A stretch of 64,000 bases of DNA, from NCBI GenBank assembly GCA_947561585.1, contig CANNZV010002457.1, positions 33,557 through 97,556 of the forward strand, given 5' to 3'. The translations under genes were made by a program, and so were the position numbers. Positions 47,901-59,053 of this stretch are shown piece by piece (the first letter of the stretch is position 1; each line of letters opens with the position of its first letter). Under the pieces are notes generated by a model that saw nothing but the letters and a program-made list of their open reading frames with translations, did no database searches and was not told the origin of the DNA. This stretch comes from Caprella mutica (lineage: Eukaryota; Arthropoda; Malacostraca; Amphipoda; Caprellidae).

Positions 47901-50900
47901 TGCCACTGTGGAAAAACTGCCACTGGGAAAATTGCCACTGTGGAAAAACTGCCACTGGGAAAATTGCCACTGTGGGAAAACTGTCACTCTGGGACGAAAT
48001 TGTATCCATGAGAGTAATTTAACTTGTCAAACAGTGTGAATATTTATTTACATAAAATTCAAATCATTTTGTTTTCAGTTTGATATTTTGTTTGTATAGA
48101 CTATTATATTTTTAGTTTGAATGTTATTGTATTATATAGGGGCAATTTCCCCACAGTGGCAGTTTTCTCGATTGCAATTTCCCCACAGTGGCAGTTTTCC
48201 CAGTGGTAGTTTTCCCAGTGGCAATTTTCTGCGCACGGTAGAAAACTATTAAGGAAACAGAAACAAACGAAAATGTGGTTAGCTATAACTGACAAAATTC
48301 TGCATTGGCGAAAGGAAACCACAGGGAGATACGTTTTCTTTTTAAAGTTATGGCGTACCCGCTTTATTTGACTCCTACTGTATTGTGAACTAGTTCTAGT
48401 TCATGAGGATAATAACGAGGAGTTCTAATTGCATAACTCATCTATAATGAAGTACTGTATAAGTGACCCATCTCATGTTTTAGTGTCCAGAAAAGTGGAG
48501 AATTGCTACCCTATATAGTGTATAATGAATGAATTTTCCAAAAAGAAAAATATTTTATTGTGGTTCGTCAAATTTGCAATCACTTCCTCCCAATGATCCC
48601 ATATTAGAGGGCAAATTTTAGAGCCTATATAATTCTTTTGTACTACATCTACTATTGATTTTGAGTATTCAATTGTGTTATAAATGTTACTTCACCATAT
48701 ACCATCTAGTATTAACTTTTAATGTGTCATATAATGACTTTTTGTGAAATTTCATATCGAAACATTTCGGAGTCAAATTCTGGTAAGTTTCAATATATTT
48801 AGGTTTCGTTGAATTAGCAGTGAAAAAGCCGTAAGATGCAGTAAATTTAGGTTTACTTATATTATTTTTTACTAACTGAATTTTTTGAGACAATGCTGAC
48901 ATAATATTATAATGATTATAGATTAAATTTGAATCCAGAACGCGTACATGTTACAATATACACATTGTATGAATGATAAAATTTGTAGATTCATTAATGG
49001 AATCTAAATGAATAGATATTAATTACGATATTTTTGTCAACAGTTGAAGGAGTAAAACTCCCAGAGTTATTCACGACAGACGACAGCTCCGTCTATATTC
49101 CTTGTAATGTTGACAAAGGAACAAATACGGTAATTATTCAGCCCACCATTATGAAGTAGAGTCCTGTAGTTAACTATTGAATAGTTTGTATATTTCGTTA
49201 AATTAGCAAAACCTAGAATGGTAAATACTCGGACTCTTACAGTTTCGGAATATTCCGAGTTCTGAGGCATTCTCCAGTTATTATTGTCTTTTCTCACCTA
49301 GGAATACGTGACTCCAATCTCCTGGACTCGCGTTGGATCTGACGGCTTTGTAGAGACCATGATTGCTCCAAATGAACCTGCTTTTGTGCCACGAGTTAAT
49401 GTGAAATTATTTCCAAGTCGGTCAAACAACTTCCCACTTCTTCTAGTTAGCAAAATGGTTCATTCCTTGTCAGGGATCTACACTTGTTACACTGATAATG
49501 GAAACGCTAGTACTTTGGTTCATGTTTTGAATGGTGAGCATATTTGGAATAATTACATTAAATATTTGTCCGATTGAAATCAAGAAAAATGCATTATGTG
49601 GCCGATAAAAGTGTACATTTTCAACTATTAACTATTACTATGAATGGGATCAGCAATTGAAACAAGATCATTGGTAGAAAACGAAGTTAAAGGTTATTTA
49701 ATAACTTGTATAATTATTTGCTATTGTGTTATAATCATTATCCTGTTAAATTATAAAATGGAAGGATGAATTTAAACAAACACTTAATATTGGATTATCT
49801 TAGATAAAGAAAATTATTATTGGATTTATAGAAGGTATTTTAACACGAAAAAAGAAGATTTGATAAAATCCTTTATAAACTTCAGTACAAAACTACCTTT
49901 CAGAAATACCTCCTGTTTCTTCTTGTTCTGAGGGTTTCGATTTGGTACAAGGAAGGTGCATCTACTTCCACAACCAAAAACTGAATTGGAAAAACGCATA
50001 TTATGAATGTGCTAAAAAAACCAGCAGCCTCCTCACATTCAAAGGTGTCAAGGATTTGATGTCCTTCTTGCTCAATCTTCAAAAGTCAGGTTCGAATAAA
50101 GTATATAGAAATATCCCTGTGAGAAAATGTTTGTCACTAATCGTCTACTTTCTATCAGGGATTACAGTCAATGATTTAACGAAAATTAGATTGTAATTCA
50201 AGACACTTATATAATAGGATAATAATAATAGGATAATAGATTTATTGAAAAAAACAGTACAAAATTACAATTTGTTATAATTTTTCTTCAATTCAAGCCC
50301 TTTTATAGATCTAAATAGATCTTTTGAGCAATTAAATATTAAATAACAGAAAAAAGGAGAAAGAAAGAGAACAGAAGAAAGAAAAGAAAAAAAAACACAG
50401 AGCAGAACATAGGTAAACATGTTTAAGCATTTTTAGAATTTTAGCTTAACATTTTTAGGGTGAATGAATGTAATTACCAATAAAATAGTACTTCAGTTCA
50501 ATTTTTTTTTTAGTATTTTAACATTTTTTATATTTTCTGGAATTTTATTAAATTTATATGGTAGTGCATAAGATAGGGAACGCTGTGCAATGGACAGTCT
50601 TTGAAATTGGGGAATAAAGTAGGTAGTACTATTTCTGGTATTATGGCCATGAATTGAAACAGTGAAAGTATCCTTTCTCTTATAAGCTAGAATGTAACAT
50701 AAGTAATTATGAATATCATATATGTTCAATACTGCCGTACGGTGGAATAGAGGATCAGAGTGCTCGAGGTAGTCACTATGAGTTATAATACGCACAGCTT
50801 TTTTTGCAAAAGAAATAATTTATTTAAGTGTTGAGCGGCTGGTCCTCCCCACACAACATTGCAATATATGAGTAATGGGTACACCAGGGCATTATATACA

Positions 50901-53900
50901 TTTAACAAGACACTATCAGGTACAAACAATGACATCCTATATAACACACCTATATTTTCTTATATTTTGTTACAAACATTATTGATGTGGCTCTCAAATG
51001 ATAAAGCATTATCTTTAGTGACACCAAGATATTTAGTTACAGATTCAAATTTGACACAACTTTGAGATATATATATAATTTATTGTTATGATTTATGTCA
51101 TTTCTACGGTTAGAGAATATTGAAGCTATGGTTTTTTCAATGTTAAGGGACAGTCTATTGCGTAGTAACCATATATTGATTCTTGACAGTTCCCTATTAA
51201 AATTACTTAGTAAACTACTATAATCCGAATCTGAATGAATGAAGACTGTGTCATCAGCGAATAAAATAGTTTCAAGGATATTAGTTGTGGAAGGTAGGTC
51301 ATTGATGTATAATGTGAAAAACAGACATCCTAATTAACACTGAACCCTGGGGAATAGAAATATTGATGGTAGTTTTACTAGATGTTACATCTCCTATCCT
51401 CACATACTGCTTTCTATCCCTCAAATAACTACTGAGCCAACTCAAAGCTACACATCGAAATCCATATTTGTAAAGTTTTGATAATAATATTGTGTGGTCT
51501 ACCGTGTCGTAGGCCTTGCATAAATCTATGAATAAACCGACACTGTGCTCTCTTGCATTTAATTTACTATAAATGTAGTCAGTGAGAGTACCAACCGCAT
51601 CACAAGTAGGTTTTCCCATTTGAAAACCAAATTGATATGGAGATACAATATTAAACTTGGTTAGAAATTTAGACATGCGATTTGACATAGCTTTTTCAAA
51701 AAATTTGCTGAATAGACGCAATACAGAAATAGGTCTATAATTAGAAAAGTTTGTAGGGCCTACATTGAAAGATTCGTTAATTAGGGTACATAAAGGTTCA
51801 GATACAAGTTTGCATATGGTTTTTAACAGTTTTGTAGATATATTATCTCTACCATACCCGCTATTCTTTAATTTGAGTATAATCCTCTCGCATTCCCCGG
51901 GTGTTACAGGGAGCAAATAAAAGGAATTTCCTTGCATGGGTACCAGTGATGAGGGTGACACATCATCAGGGGGATCAAGTTCTCATTCAAGTTTATACGC
52001 AACGGTAGCAAAGTGGTCGTTAAAGGCAGTTGCTATATCATACTTATTAGTTATATTAACATCATTTCTCACAACACTATCCACAGATTTCATCCTCCCA
52101 CTTCCCCGACCCATCACATCCCTTATACCCGCCCAGTACTTTCTCATGTCCCGCCCATGCCTCTGAAAGCAGTTATGAAAATAATCTCTCTTTGCCTTTC
52201 TGATAATTGAGTTACATTTATTTTTAAAGAAATTATTCAAGTTTTTACTAATTACTCCTCGTTTGTAGAGCATGAAATAGTATGATTTATTTTTCACTTG
52301 ATCCAATACATCATCAGATAGCCACGGTTTACTTAATCTTTTTTCTGTTATATATTTTATTTTGAGAGGGCAGTTTTTTATATACATTTTATTTAATGAA
52401 TCATTAAAATATTTCAATTTACTATTTAAATCATTATAGTGATCAAAGTTCCATACAAAATGTGATAATCCTCGTTTGAAATTATTTAGGTTTTCTTGTG
52501 ATCGGTCTCTAAATGAGATTTTAACTTTATCATCAGGAAGTTTAGAAAGAATAGGCATCTGCATGAAAATCCCACTGTGGTCAGTAATATCAATTTCCAA
52601 CACCCAAAAGCACAAGCAGTCAAAAAATTCACCCAAATGTGGTCAAGCAAGGTTGGGGCTGCATTGTCGACATTAGCAGGGAACCTCGTCGGATATTTGA
52701 TGAGTGGTATTAAATGGGAATACTGCATCTTGGTTGTAAAATCAAAACTGACTCAATCACATATTGCATAACAAATTTATATTAAAATCCCCGACAACAC
52801 ACAATCTACTCCTACCCCCCAAACACCCACCCTCGACAACATCTATTAACTCCATCACAAACTGCTCTACTGTGCCAGAGTGTGGCCTATAGACACCCAC
52901 CACGTCCAATAGAACAGTCCCAACATTAATTTTTATACAACATGTTTCAATATTAACATTACAAAGAGATGAATCCCTGTAAACAACTGGGCAGTATTTA
53001 AACCTACAATAAATGGAAACACCACCACTCCTAGCCCCCTCTCTTACAGTATGAAAAGCTTCGTAACCACTAATATTAGCGAAGTTAATGTCACTTGGAT
53101 TGAGCAACGTTTCAGTTAGAACTAATACATCTGGTTGTATTTTCATAGCAGACAGAGTGGCTATCAATTCATCCCTATGTCTAAAAAACTACGAATGTTC
53201 AATGAAAAAAGCAGAATATTGGAGCCCTGATCACTCACAATAGTGTCGTAAAACTGTTCGATAGTAAACACATTGACATTCATAAAATTATCGAAATAAT
53301 TTACTTCAGGATCGATGTTTTGTAAAAAATTATCCTCTAAGTCCTCCATAAAAAGGTGAGGATCTTCAAATGGCAAAATGCTGGTAAACAGTTACATAGA
53401 ATTACAAACAAACATATACATACACAAAAAAGAAAAACTTACATTAGTGGAACCCAAGAGAAAATCTAATTGTATCTCGAAGTATAAAATAGATTGCCAT
53501 ATTCCACACAACAAAACCGTATACACGAATGCACATATACCAGATATATGAGATTGTGACATTGGTTCAGGGTACCCCAAACAAAATAATAATTCATTAA
53601 AGTGGTAAACATTCACACCAATAAAAGTACAATACAATAACAAAATAATATTCCAGCTAAATAGCACAGTGATAACCACTTCACAACAGCCTATCCTAAT
53701 TGTAAACAACAGTACACAAGAATCAGAAGCACACACATAATACACACAGCCATTCACACCGTTCAAAAGGAAAATATGTACAATTCATGAGCAGAGAATC
53801 CTCATAAGTACAGCAAAACATCGCTGCATATTCCTCACCAAGTCTTAAAAAACATTTGAGATATCCAAAAGTATACATGACATTTATGATGAATAGCTGT

Positions 53901-55359
53901 CAATTAGAAGAGTCATCCAAAAGCTTCTCAGAAGTAACACCAAGGTGCTTTGTACATATTTCCTCTAGCTTGGTGTGAGTGTTCACAAATAATTTAATAG
54001 AGTTGTCGCTATTTGGAGACAGCTTAATCCACACATAGACTCTATTATCGCGTGATCCATATGCTGTCACTGTATTACTAAACTTGCGTTTAGCCCGTCT
54101 TAGGGCAAATAAGATAGATGAGCGAGATGGTGTCAGATTATCGTTCGAATAAAACTTATCTGGTTTCACAGTTCGTCCCGCTATGATAAGATCATTTTTT
54201 AGGTCGCGTCGGTAGAATTTTAAGAGTATGTTTCTCCGATCAGTGGCTCCAGATTGTTGATTTTTTCTAATCCTGATGGTGGTGCAGACATCTTCCGGAG
54301 ACAGATTAATTTTAAGATTTTCCCTTATAAGTTTACATGCAGTTGTAGTTACAGTCTCGCCTGGAGATGAGGTAGTAACAGCATTCCCAGATAGAATAAC
54401 AGAGTCAGCTCTTCTTAAATTTTCAATTTCATCGAGTCGTTCTTTTATCTCGGAGTTCTCCTTTTTAGTAGTGTGATCTCCTTATTCATTTGCTCAACTC
54501 TTTCATCACGTTCATTCAGCTTTGACACAATTTCCTGTTTCATCTCGTGAAGTAGATTCTCGAAATGAAATGTCATGTACTCAACTAAGGCCTTGCCCTC
54601 CTCAGGAATTGAATCAAGGGTAGGATTAATTCTGAGCGTCCGTATCTCGAAGATGAAACTTTTATTTAGCTAACACAACAGTAATTAGCACAAGAAGCTC
54701 TATAAACACTGTAGTAATCCTAGACTAATGTTCAGTCACGGAACAGCATCACAGCACATAAATAAACAGGAGCAACACGCACGTCTGTGTGAACGAAGTC
54801 TAATTTGTTCAGTTTCCTTTTCAGGACCTACACACATCGAGTTTCCTTTATGGGCAGGGTACGCTACGTTTGATGAGAGTAACAGCAGTTTCGGCCCACT
54901 GCGGAATGATGCTCAGGTGAAGAAAAATATTTTATTTAACAAAACAGCGAGTATCGTTAAAATGATAAATATGGTAAAATCTAAAATTGAATACAATCTA
55001 TAACAGATTGCAACAGTTTCATACTCCTTCCCTTACTTGAGTGAAGTCATATCATTGATTACGTATAGAATACATCTCGCTGAAACTCAGAAAAATGTTC
55101 TTTAGTCATTATTCCAATCGATTGCAATATTTCTTATATACGTACTTTTCAAAATTTATATCTGAAACCACCTTCTATCAACACTGTTCTTATTCTGATG
55201 TTTCGTTTACAGGTCTCACCTATGTTGAACCAGCATGGTGGGATATTGACCAACTGCGGTTTCCTGACTTCTGTCAAGTACGCTGGAATTGTTGGAGAAG
55301 TTAGCAAGTCGTGCGATTCGAAGGAATACCACTTCCTTTGCGAACAGCCAACTCTCTGA
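44936..55359 (+). CDS. Gene 2: secreted Ig-like plus C-type lectin domain protein
   Basis: Six exons, all with GT..AG sites and matching phases: 44936-44999, 49044-49129, 49302-49533, 49904-50089, 54825-54916 and 55213-55359 (TGA). The product is about 268 residues. Residues 1-21 form a signal peptide. About 25-127 is an Ig-like fold: Cys in YIPCNV, Trp in ISWTR, and the GIYTCYTD motif. About 130-268 is a C-type lectin domain of the long form: CSEGFDLVQGRCIYF, YYEC, a WAGY motif, and three late Cys ending in FLCEQ. I see neither an EPN/QPD triplet nor a WND motif, so calcium-dependent sugar binding is doubtful. No transmembrane segment or GPI signal: probably secreted. Ig plus lectin architectures are known in invertebrate immune lectins; the role here is inferred. 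Intron 4 holds a LINE. Confidence 0.85.
45566..47385. mobile_element. Mariner-like element remnant in intron 1 of gene 2
   Basis: The left end GTCCCAGAAAAAAGTGTACCC and right end GGGTACACTTTTTTTCTGAGTCACCCTG are inverted copies of a CAGGGTGnC-type terminal repeat; the outer bases of the left end are lost. The stretch 46656-46750 matches the transposase region of the element at 56150-57843. Homopolymer runs (46828-46990, 47026) break the rest. Confidence 0.6.
47850..48236. mobile_element. Foldback element K (unit GCCACTGTGGAAAAACT)
   Basis: The left arm 47850-48003 has about eight 16-17 bp units (GAAAATTGCCACTG / GTGGAAAAACTGCCACTGG); the right arm 48139-48236 has the inverted unit (CCCACAGTGGCAGTTTT). 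The loop is only about 135 bp, the smallest of the series. Intronic in gene 2. Frames through the arms are spurious. Confidence 0.85.
49044..49129 (+). CDS. Gene 2 exon 2: first half of the Ig-like domain
   Basis: The acceptor is ttgtcaacag| and the donor ACG|GTAATT. Contains the first Ig cysteine in YIPCNV. Phase 1 in, phase 0 out. Confidence 0.8.
49302..49533 (+). CDS. Gene 2 exon 3: second half of the Ig-like domain
   Basis: The acceptor is ctcacctag| and the donor AATG|GTGAGC. Contains the core Trp (ISWTR) and the YTC motif of strand F. Ends in phase 1. Confidence 0.8.
49904..50089 (+). CDS. Gene 2 exon 4: N-terminal half of the C-type lectin domain
   Basis: The acceptor is acctttcag| and the donor TCAG|GTTCGA. 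Carries three of the lectin cysteines and the Trp/Tyr-rich first helix. If the donor is skipped, the frame runs on to a stop at 50196, which would give a truncated lectin. Confidence 0.8.
50493..52636 (-). pseudogene. LINE ORF2, reverse transcriptase and C-terminal part
   Basis: The minus-strand frame 52636-51983 is the connector (contains KPWLSDDVL), followed by the RT frame 51961-51299 with NYRPISVL, GLFIDLCKAYDTVDH and SIPQGSVL. After a frameshift the catalytic FADD is found at about 51260, and the C-terminal extension ends at 50493 (RNSTTYFIP region). The catalytic core is recognisable but the frame is broken. Confidence 0.75.
52480..53376 (-). pseudogene. LINE ORF2, AP-type endonuclease part
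   Basis: Endonuclease motifs in order: SLNIRSF, VLTETLL, GGVSIYCR, VGVYRPH and VGDFNINL. At least two frameshifts (near 53165 and 52750). The piece from 53376 to 53170 is the N-terminal extension. Confidence 0.75.
53900..54640 (-). pseudogene. LINE ORF1 (coiled coil plus RNA-binding-like domain)
   Basis: On the minus strand a heptad-like Glu/Lys-rich stretch (about 54590-54470) is followed after one frameshift by a globular domain, then a conserved end: NDNLTPSRSSILFALRRAK, VYVWIK. This order is that of ORF1 proteins of CR1/L2/Jockey LINEs. The start is not certain. The stop is at 53900. Confidence 0.65.
54825..54916 (+). CDS. Gene 2 exon 5: middle of the C-type lectin domain
   Basis: The acceptor is tttccttttcag| and the donor CAG|GTGAAG; contains the WAGY motif that corresponds to the conserved WIG core of lectin domains. 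Lies 4.7 kb from exon 4, after the LINE insertion. Confidence 0.8.
55213..55359 (+). CDS. Gene 2 exon 6: end of the C-type lectin domain
   Basis: The acceptor is tcgtttacag|; 48 codons to TGA at 55357-55359. Contains the last cysteines (NCGFL, KSCDS, FLCEQ). Confidence 0.8.
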   Translation, partial: VSPMLNQHGGILTNCGFLTSVKYAGIVGEVSKSCDSKEYHFLCEQPTL

Positions 55360-55399
55360 TTATTCATTTTATATCGCACATATATTATGACAGCACTCA

Positions 55400-56147
55400 C
55401 AGAGTATCAGTTAATTTCACTCCCGCTGATTGATGCGACAGAATGATCTTCTCGATTACTTATTTGATGAGTTCTTCGGAACATTGTTTTGTGAGATTTC
55501 GAGGAACAGTTTAATTCAAAGAATATTTTATTGCATAAAATTATCCATTTTATTTACTCTCTTCTATTATATTATGTGGTATAGCTACCGCCTGTTATAT
55601 AAAATACCTATAACTACTGTATACAGAATGCTGTAATTATTCTGGAAAGGGATAAAACACCGAATATAAAACTAGTTTATTTTTGATTGGTGCTTGGTAG
55701 GTTAAATTAATATTATATACTGAATGGTGTATAATTTCAATTGTTAATTAATAGGAGTAATCAAACTAATCATTCAATTACTAAAAATTAGAATATACAC
55801 ATTATTTTTTAGCACATAAAACATACACATTAACCTTAATTACATGTTGTATTTCAAAAATTATTTCTATTCGAAATAACGAATTAATAATAGATATATA
55901 TGATAAAAAAAAGATGGAAAACATTTAAAATATTTACTTTTATAAATAATTTTAATATATCTTAATATCATCAAATTAAATTAAAATGTAATTCCAATGT
56001 ATCAATTAAATATTAATATAAAGTGTTTTTTTATTGAAAATTGGAGACAATTATCTGGCTCATGACTGTAGAAAAGCTACAATGAGATGGTGATGAATTA
56101 ATCACCAGCAGAGTGTAATACAAATTTATAGTTCAGTTTGTCTGTTA
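55400..56147. other. 3' flank of gene 2
   Basis: AT-rich, no further exon or ORF of note; no unambiguous polyadenylation signal. Confidence 0.4.
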
Positions 56148-56543
56148 TACAGGGTGGCGCAAAAAAAAAAAGGAAACCCCTTTTCAAACTAGTTATTTTT
56201 ACAAACTATCTTAGCTAGAAATTGTTTTTTATTGCTTTCTTCAATAAATATCCTTAATTAAATAGGGTTTGCGGGAGGACGAAATATACGAAAAAAATCA
56301 CAATAGGTATAATTTATTTCATATGAATGTAAAAACATCAAATTATATTATTTTCTGCAGCAAATAAAAGACAATTAAAACCTTAATTATTATTTGAGAA
56401 TTGATGTTTGATATAAAATTGATATCTTTTATGAAATCAGTTCACCATTAATTTGTATCTCCTATTCCAAACCTTCAAAATGCAGCTTTCAAAAGAACAG
56501 AGTTTTTTTGTGACAAGTTATTTAAACACTGAAAGCTTTAAAC

Positions 56544-57135
56544 CAGTGGTTCTTAAAGTATTTTTTTCGCGCACCCTTTACTTTTCTCATTCACCCCCTG
56601 AGCATTGTATTGCATTGGAATAGATTGAAAAGCTACATTTAGAATATATTTGGTTACTATGATTTGAGAATTAAATATGCAAATTGAAAAATTAAGGAAA
56701 ATGATTGTTTTATTTACATAATGTAAAAATTATTTTTTTAAGTAAGGAAAATAAAAATCCATTCGAAATTAAAGAAAACCATATAATTTGTTATAATAAT
56801 GCAGTATATTGCAACGTAGTTCTATAAATATTTAGAAATGAGCAGTTGTAAATTAATAAAATATAACATCAATTACGGGGTAGCTACACTTGCATATAAT
56901 CCCGACACTGAAAGAAAAATTCGATATAGAAAGGTACAGTTTTTTGTTTACAATATGTTTATACAATCGCAACATAACCTCATATCGCAACAGTTTGAGG
57001 AAAATATACTTCATGTATATTCTGCATGATATTAATAGCAAGAACCGAACTTATAAACAACAGCCATCTCATGCACCCCCTGTAAACAATCCAGGCCCCA
57101 AAGGGGTGCCGCGCACCCCAGTTTAAGATCCACTG
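56544..57135. mobile_element. hAT-like MITE with perfect 8-bp duplication
   Basis: Ends CAGTGGTTCTTAAAGT and ..TTTAAGATCCACTG are inverted with few differences; CTTTAAAC stands directly on both sides (56536-56543, 57136-57143). CAGTGGTTCT ends plus an 8-bp duplication are typical of hAT elements. A GCGCACCCC motif lies just inside both ends. No coding sequence. Confidence 0.9.
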
Positions 57136-57247
57136 CTTTAAACAGATTGAATCTCTTTTTGAACACAGCTTCCTGAAAGATTTTCACCAACTATAAAACC
57201 ATATTGACTTATATGAATAAGATCCAAACTGAAAAAACAACTTTATT

Positions 57248-57529
57248 TTGAACAAAATGCGATTAGATCGCAGGAGAACAGAACGAACACATGAAAACAT
57301 TAATCTTATTCAAGAACAATTTATTGAGAATTCAAAAATATCAATCAGTAGGAATGAATTTGACATCACTAAAGACATATTTCACCGAATTGTTAAACAC
57401 GATGTGAAGTATCATCCTTTCAAGAAGCATGTAATGTTCGAACTGATTTACCACAGTTCAAGATGGTTTCTGCAAGGAAATGCTGGTTTTGGAGAAGACT
57501 TCGTGATTTGTGATGATGTATTTCCATGA
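57248..57529 (+). pseudogene. Mariner/IS630-type transposase N-terminal fragment
   Basis: 93 codons with the helix-turn-helix pattern RTERTHENINLIQE..ISISRNEFDI..IFHRIVKHDVKYHPF seen in IS630/Tc1/mariner transposases; it ends before the DDE catalytic domain, of which no intact part remains. Confidence 0.6.
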
Positions 57530-57845
57530 ATGAAAGAGTCGATAAACAAAAGATAAATTGAATGAAAAATGTACTTTTTTTTTAAATTTTACTATTACCA
57601 CATGGAAATAAATTATACCTATTCTGAAGTCTTTTTGTGTTTTTGATCCTCGCGCGAGCCCTTTTTATTTAAATTTTTGCAATTCACTGCAAGATGTTTA
57701 ATTTTAGTCGTATGTTTACCATAATTTCATGAACGATGCAGAAAAACTGCACAAATAAAACTTTGTTTTTAGAAAAATTCTAACTTTAATAGTATGTAAA
57801 ATATAGTAATTTGAAAAGGAGTAATTTTTTTAACGCCATCCTGTA

Positions 57846-58620
57846 TATTATTGGTAAATAGGAAAATATTATATAATTAGATATGTTAGTTGCGATCGAA
57901 AATATGGAACTAATCAATAACTCGGAAGTTAGTTACCCAATGAATCAGACTGTTTGTACTTTAAAATTGTATTACTTTTATTTTGTGAACAGAATTGTAA
58001 TAAACCAATTTGAAAAAATCACATAATCAGCTGTTTAAATTTTTAAACAATAACGAAATTTTAAACAATAACTGTAATCGGGCCGATATACACGAAAAAG
58101 ATTTAGATTAACTATTAAAATAAAATGTAAACTTAAATTTAATGTACTATAAAATTATAATCTAGAACATTAATAAAAACAAAAAAGAAACAGTGCAAAG
58201 TTATCGATATCGTGCGCATGCGCTGTATCATTAATTTTGTGGTACCTAAGATTTTCATTTGAAGATGGCGATGCAGTTGAGTATTGAATAAATTAATTTA
58301 AATTTTTTTTAAATAAATCATCTCATTCAATAATAAACGTACCCCAATCGATATCAATAAGAGAGAAATAGATTGCCTCTATAATAGGAGTACTGTCCCT
58401 GTTAAACTTAAATGAAAATTAAAAATAAATTTAATTGTACATATACAGGCATCCCCCGCTTTAGTTACCAAATCACAACTCAGTTTAGTTACCAAACGGT
58501 AACTAAAGTGAATAAAAGTAGAGATTTATAATTGTCACTCCTTAATTTAGAACTCATTTCCTATGATTTATAGGAAAAACAATATTATTAGAGCAAGCAT
58601 ATTCTTAATAATATACGGTC
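57846..58620. other. Intergenic; Tigger-like end at 58447
   Basis: ACAGGCATCCCCCGCTTTAGTTACC at 58446 and an internal inverted GGTAACTAAAG resemble the end of a pogo/Tigger-type element, without a partner. Otherwise AT-rich, nothing seen. Confidence 0.35.
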
Positions 58621-58622
58621 TT

Positions 58623-59053
58623 TCATTGTTGCAGTGTTGGATATTGTGTGAGAATGTGGGAGATTGTCCCCGGATCCGTGGAGCAGTACTCACACAGATC
58701 CGAGTCCGCCCTCCCAATTCTCTGCTTGTAAGAAGGGAGAGAAGGGTGATGTCCAATTCGGACACGAGACAGGGTTACCCTGTCCCGACGCGAGAGGTGG
58801 ACCTCACTAGAGTCGATAGGGGGAGGCCTAACTCCTAGAAGGGAGTTAGGTGGGAAGGAGGAAATAGCTCTGTCTGTGAGTGTGGTGTGTATATGTTTTT
58901 GTAGTGAAGTGTTGGGTGGGGTGTCTGGGAGTGTGTTGAAGATGTTTATGTAGCCTGTGGCTGGTGTAAGGTGTATGTTTCGTGGAGTCATTCGCTCAAT
59001 TTGCATGTAGTGTAATGGATGAGAGGGGCTTAGTGTGGAGGTGTAGAAGTGGG
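58623..59053 (-). pseudogene. LINE ORF2, C-terminal region
   Basis: Carries RRDRVTLSRVRIGHHPSL and CEYCSTDPGTISHIL, the arrangement of the Cys/His motif at the C-terminus of Jockey/I-type ORF2 proteins; the last Cys is changed (TQYPTL instead of the usual CP). Confidence 0.7.

Larger units (their letters stand above)
50213..54690 (-). mobile_element. CR1/L2-like LINE inserted in the lectin gene
   Basis: A nearly full-length non-LTR retrotransposon on the strand opposite to gene 2, with ORF1 and ORF2 remnants. The 3' end (low coordinates) is a short run of ATTATTATCC repeats instead of poly(A), as in CR1/L2-type elements. ORF2 has an endonuclease, a reverse transcriptase and a C-terminal extension, all with frameshifts. 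It separates exons 4 and 5 of the lectin domain. Confidence 0.8.
56150..57843 (+). mobile_element. Mariner-like element with TA duplication
   Basis: Ends CAGGGTGGCGCAAAA and ..TTTAACGCCATCCTG are inverted, flanked by TA (56148-56149, 57844-57845). Encodes a fragment of a transposase (57248-57529). Truncated relatives lie at 13682-14590 and 46656-46750. A hAT-like MITE is inserted at 56544-57135. Confidence 0.8.

Noticed and set aside
47626..48322. ORFs through element K, including a 137-codon one
   Set aside because: They read across the CCACTGTGGAAAA arms and have no coding character outside them.
56838..57126. Overlapping ORFs of 62-78 codons
   Set aside because: They lie within the hAT-like MITE and have no coding character.
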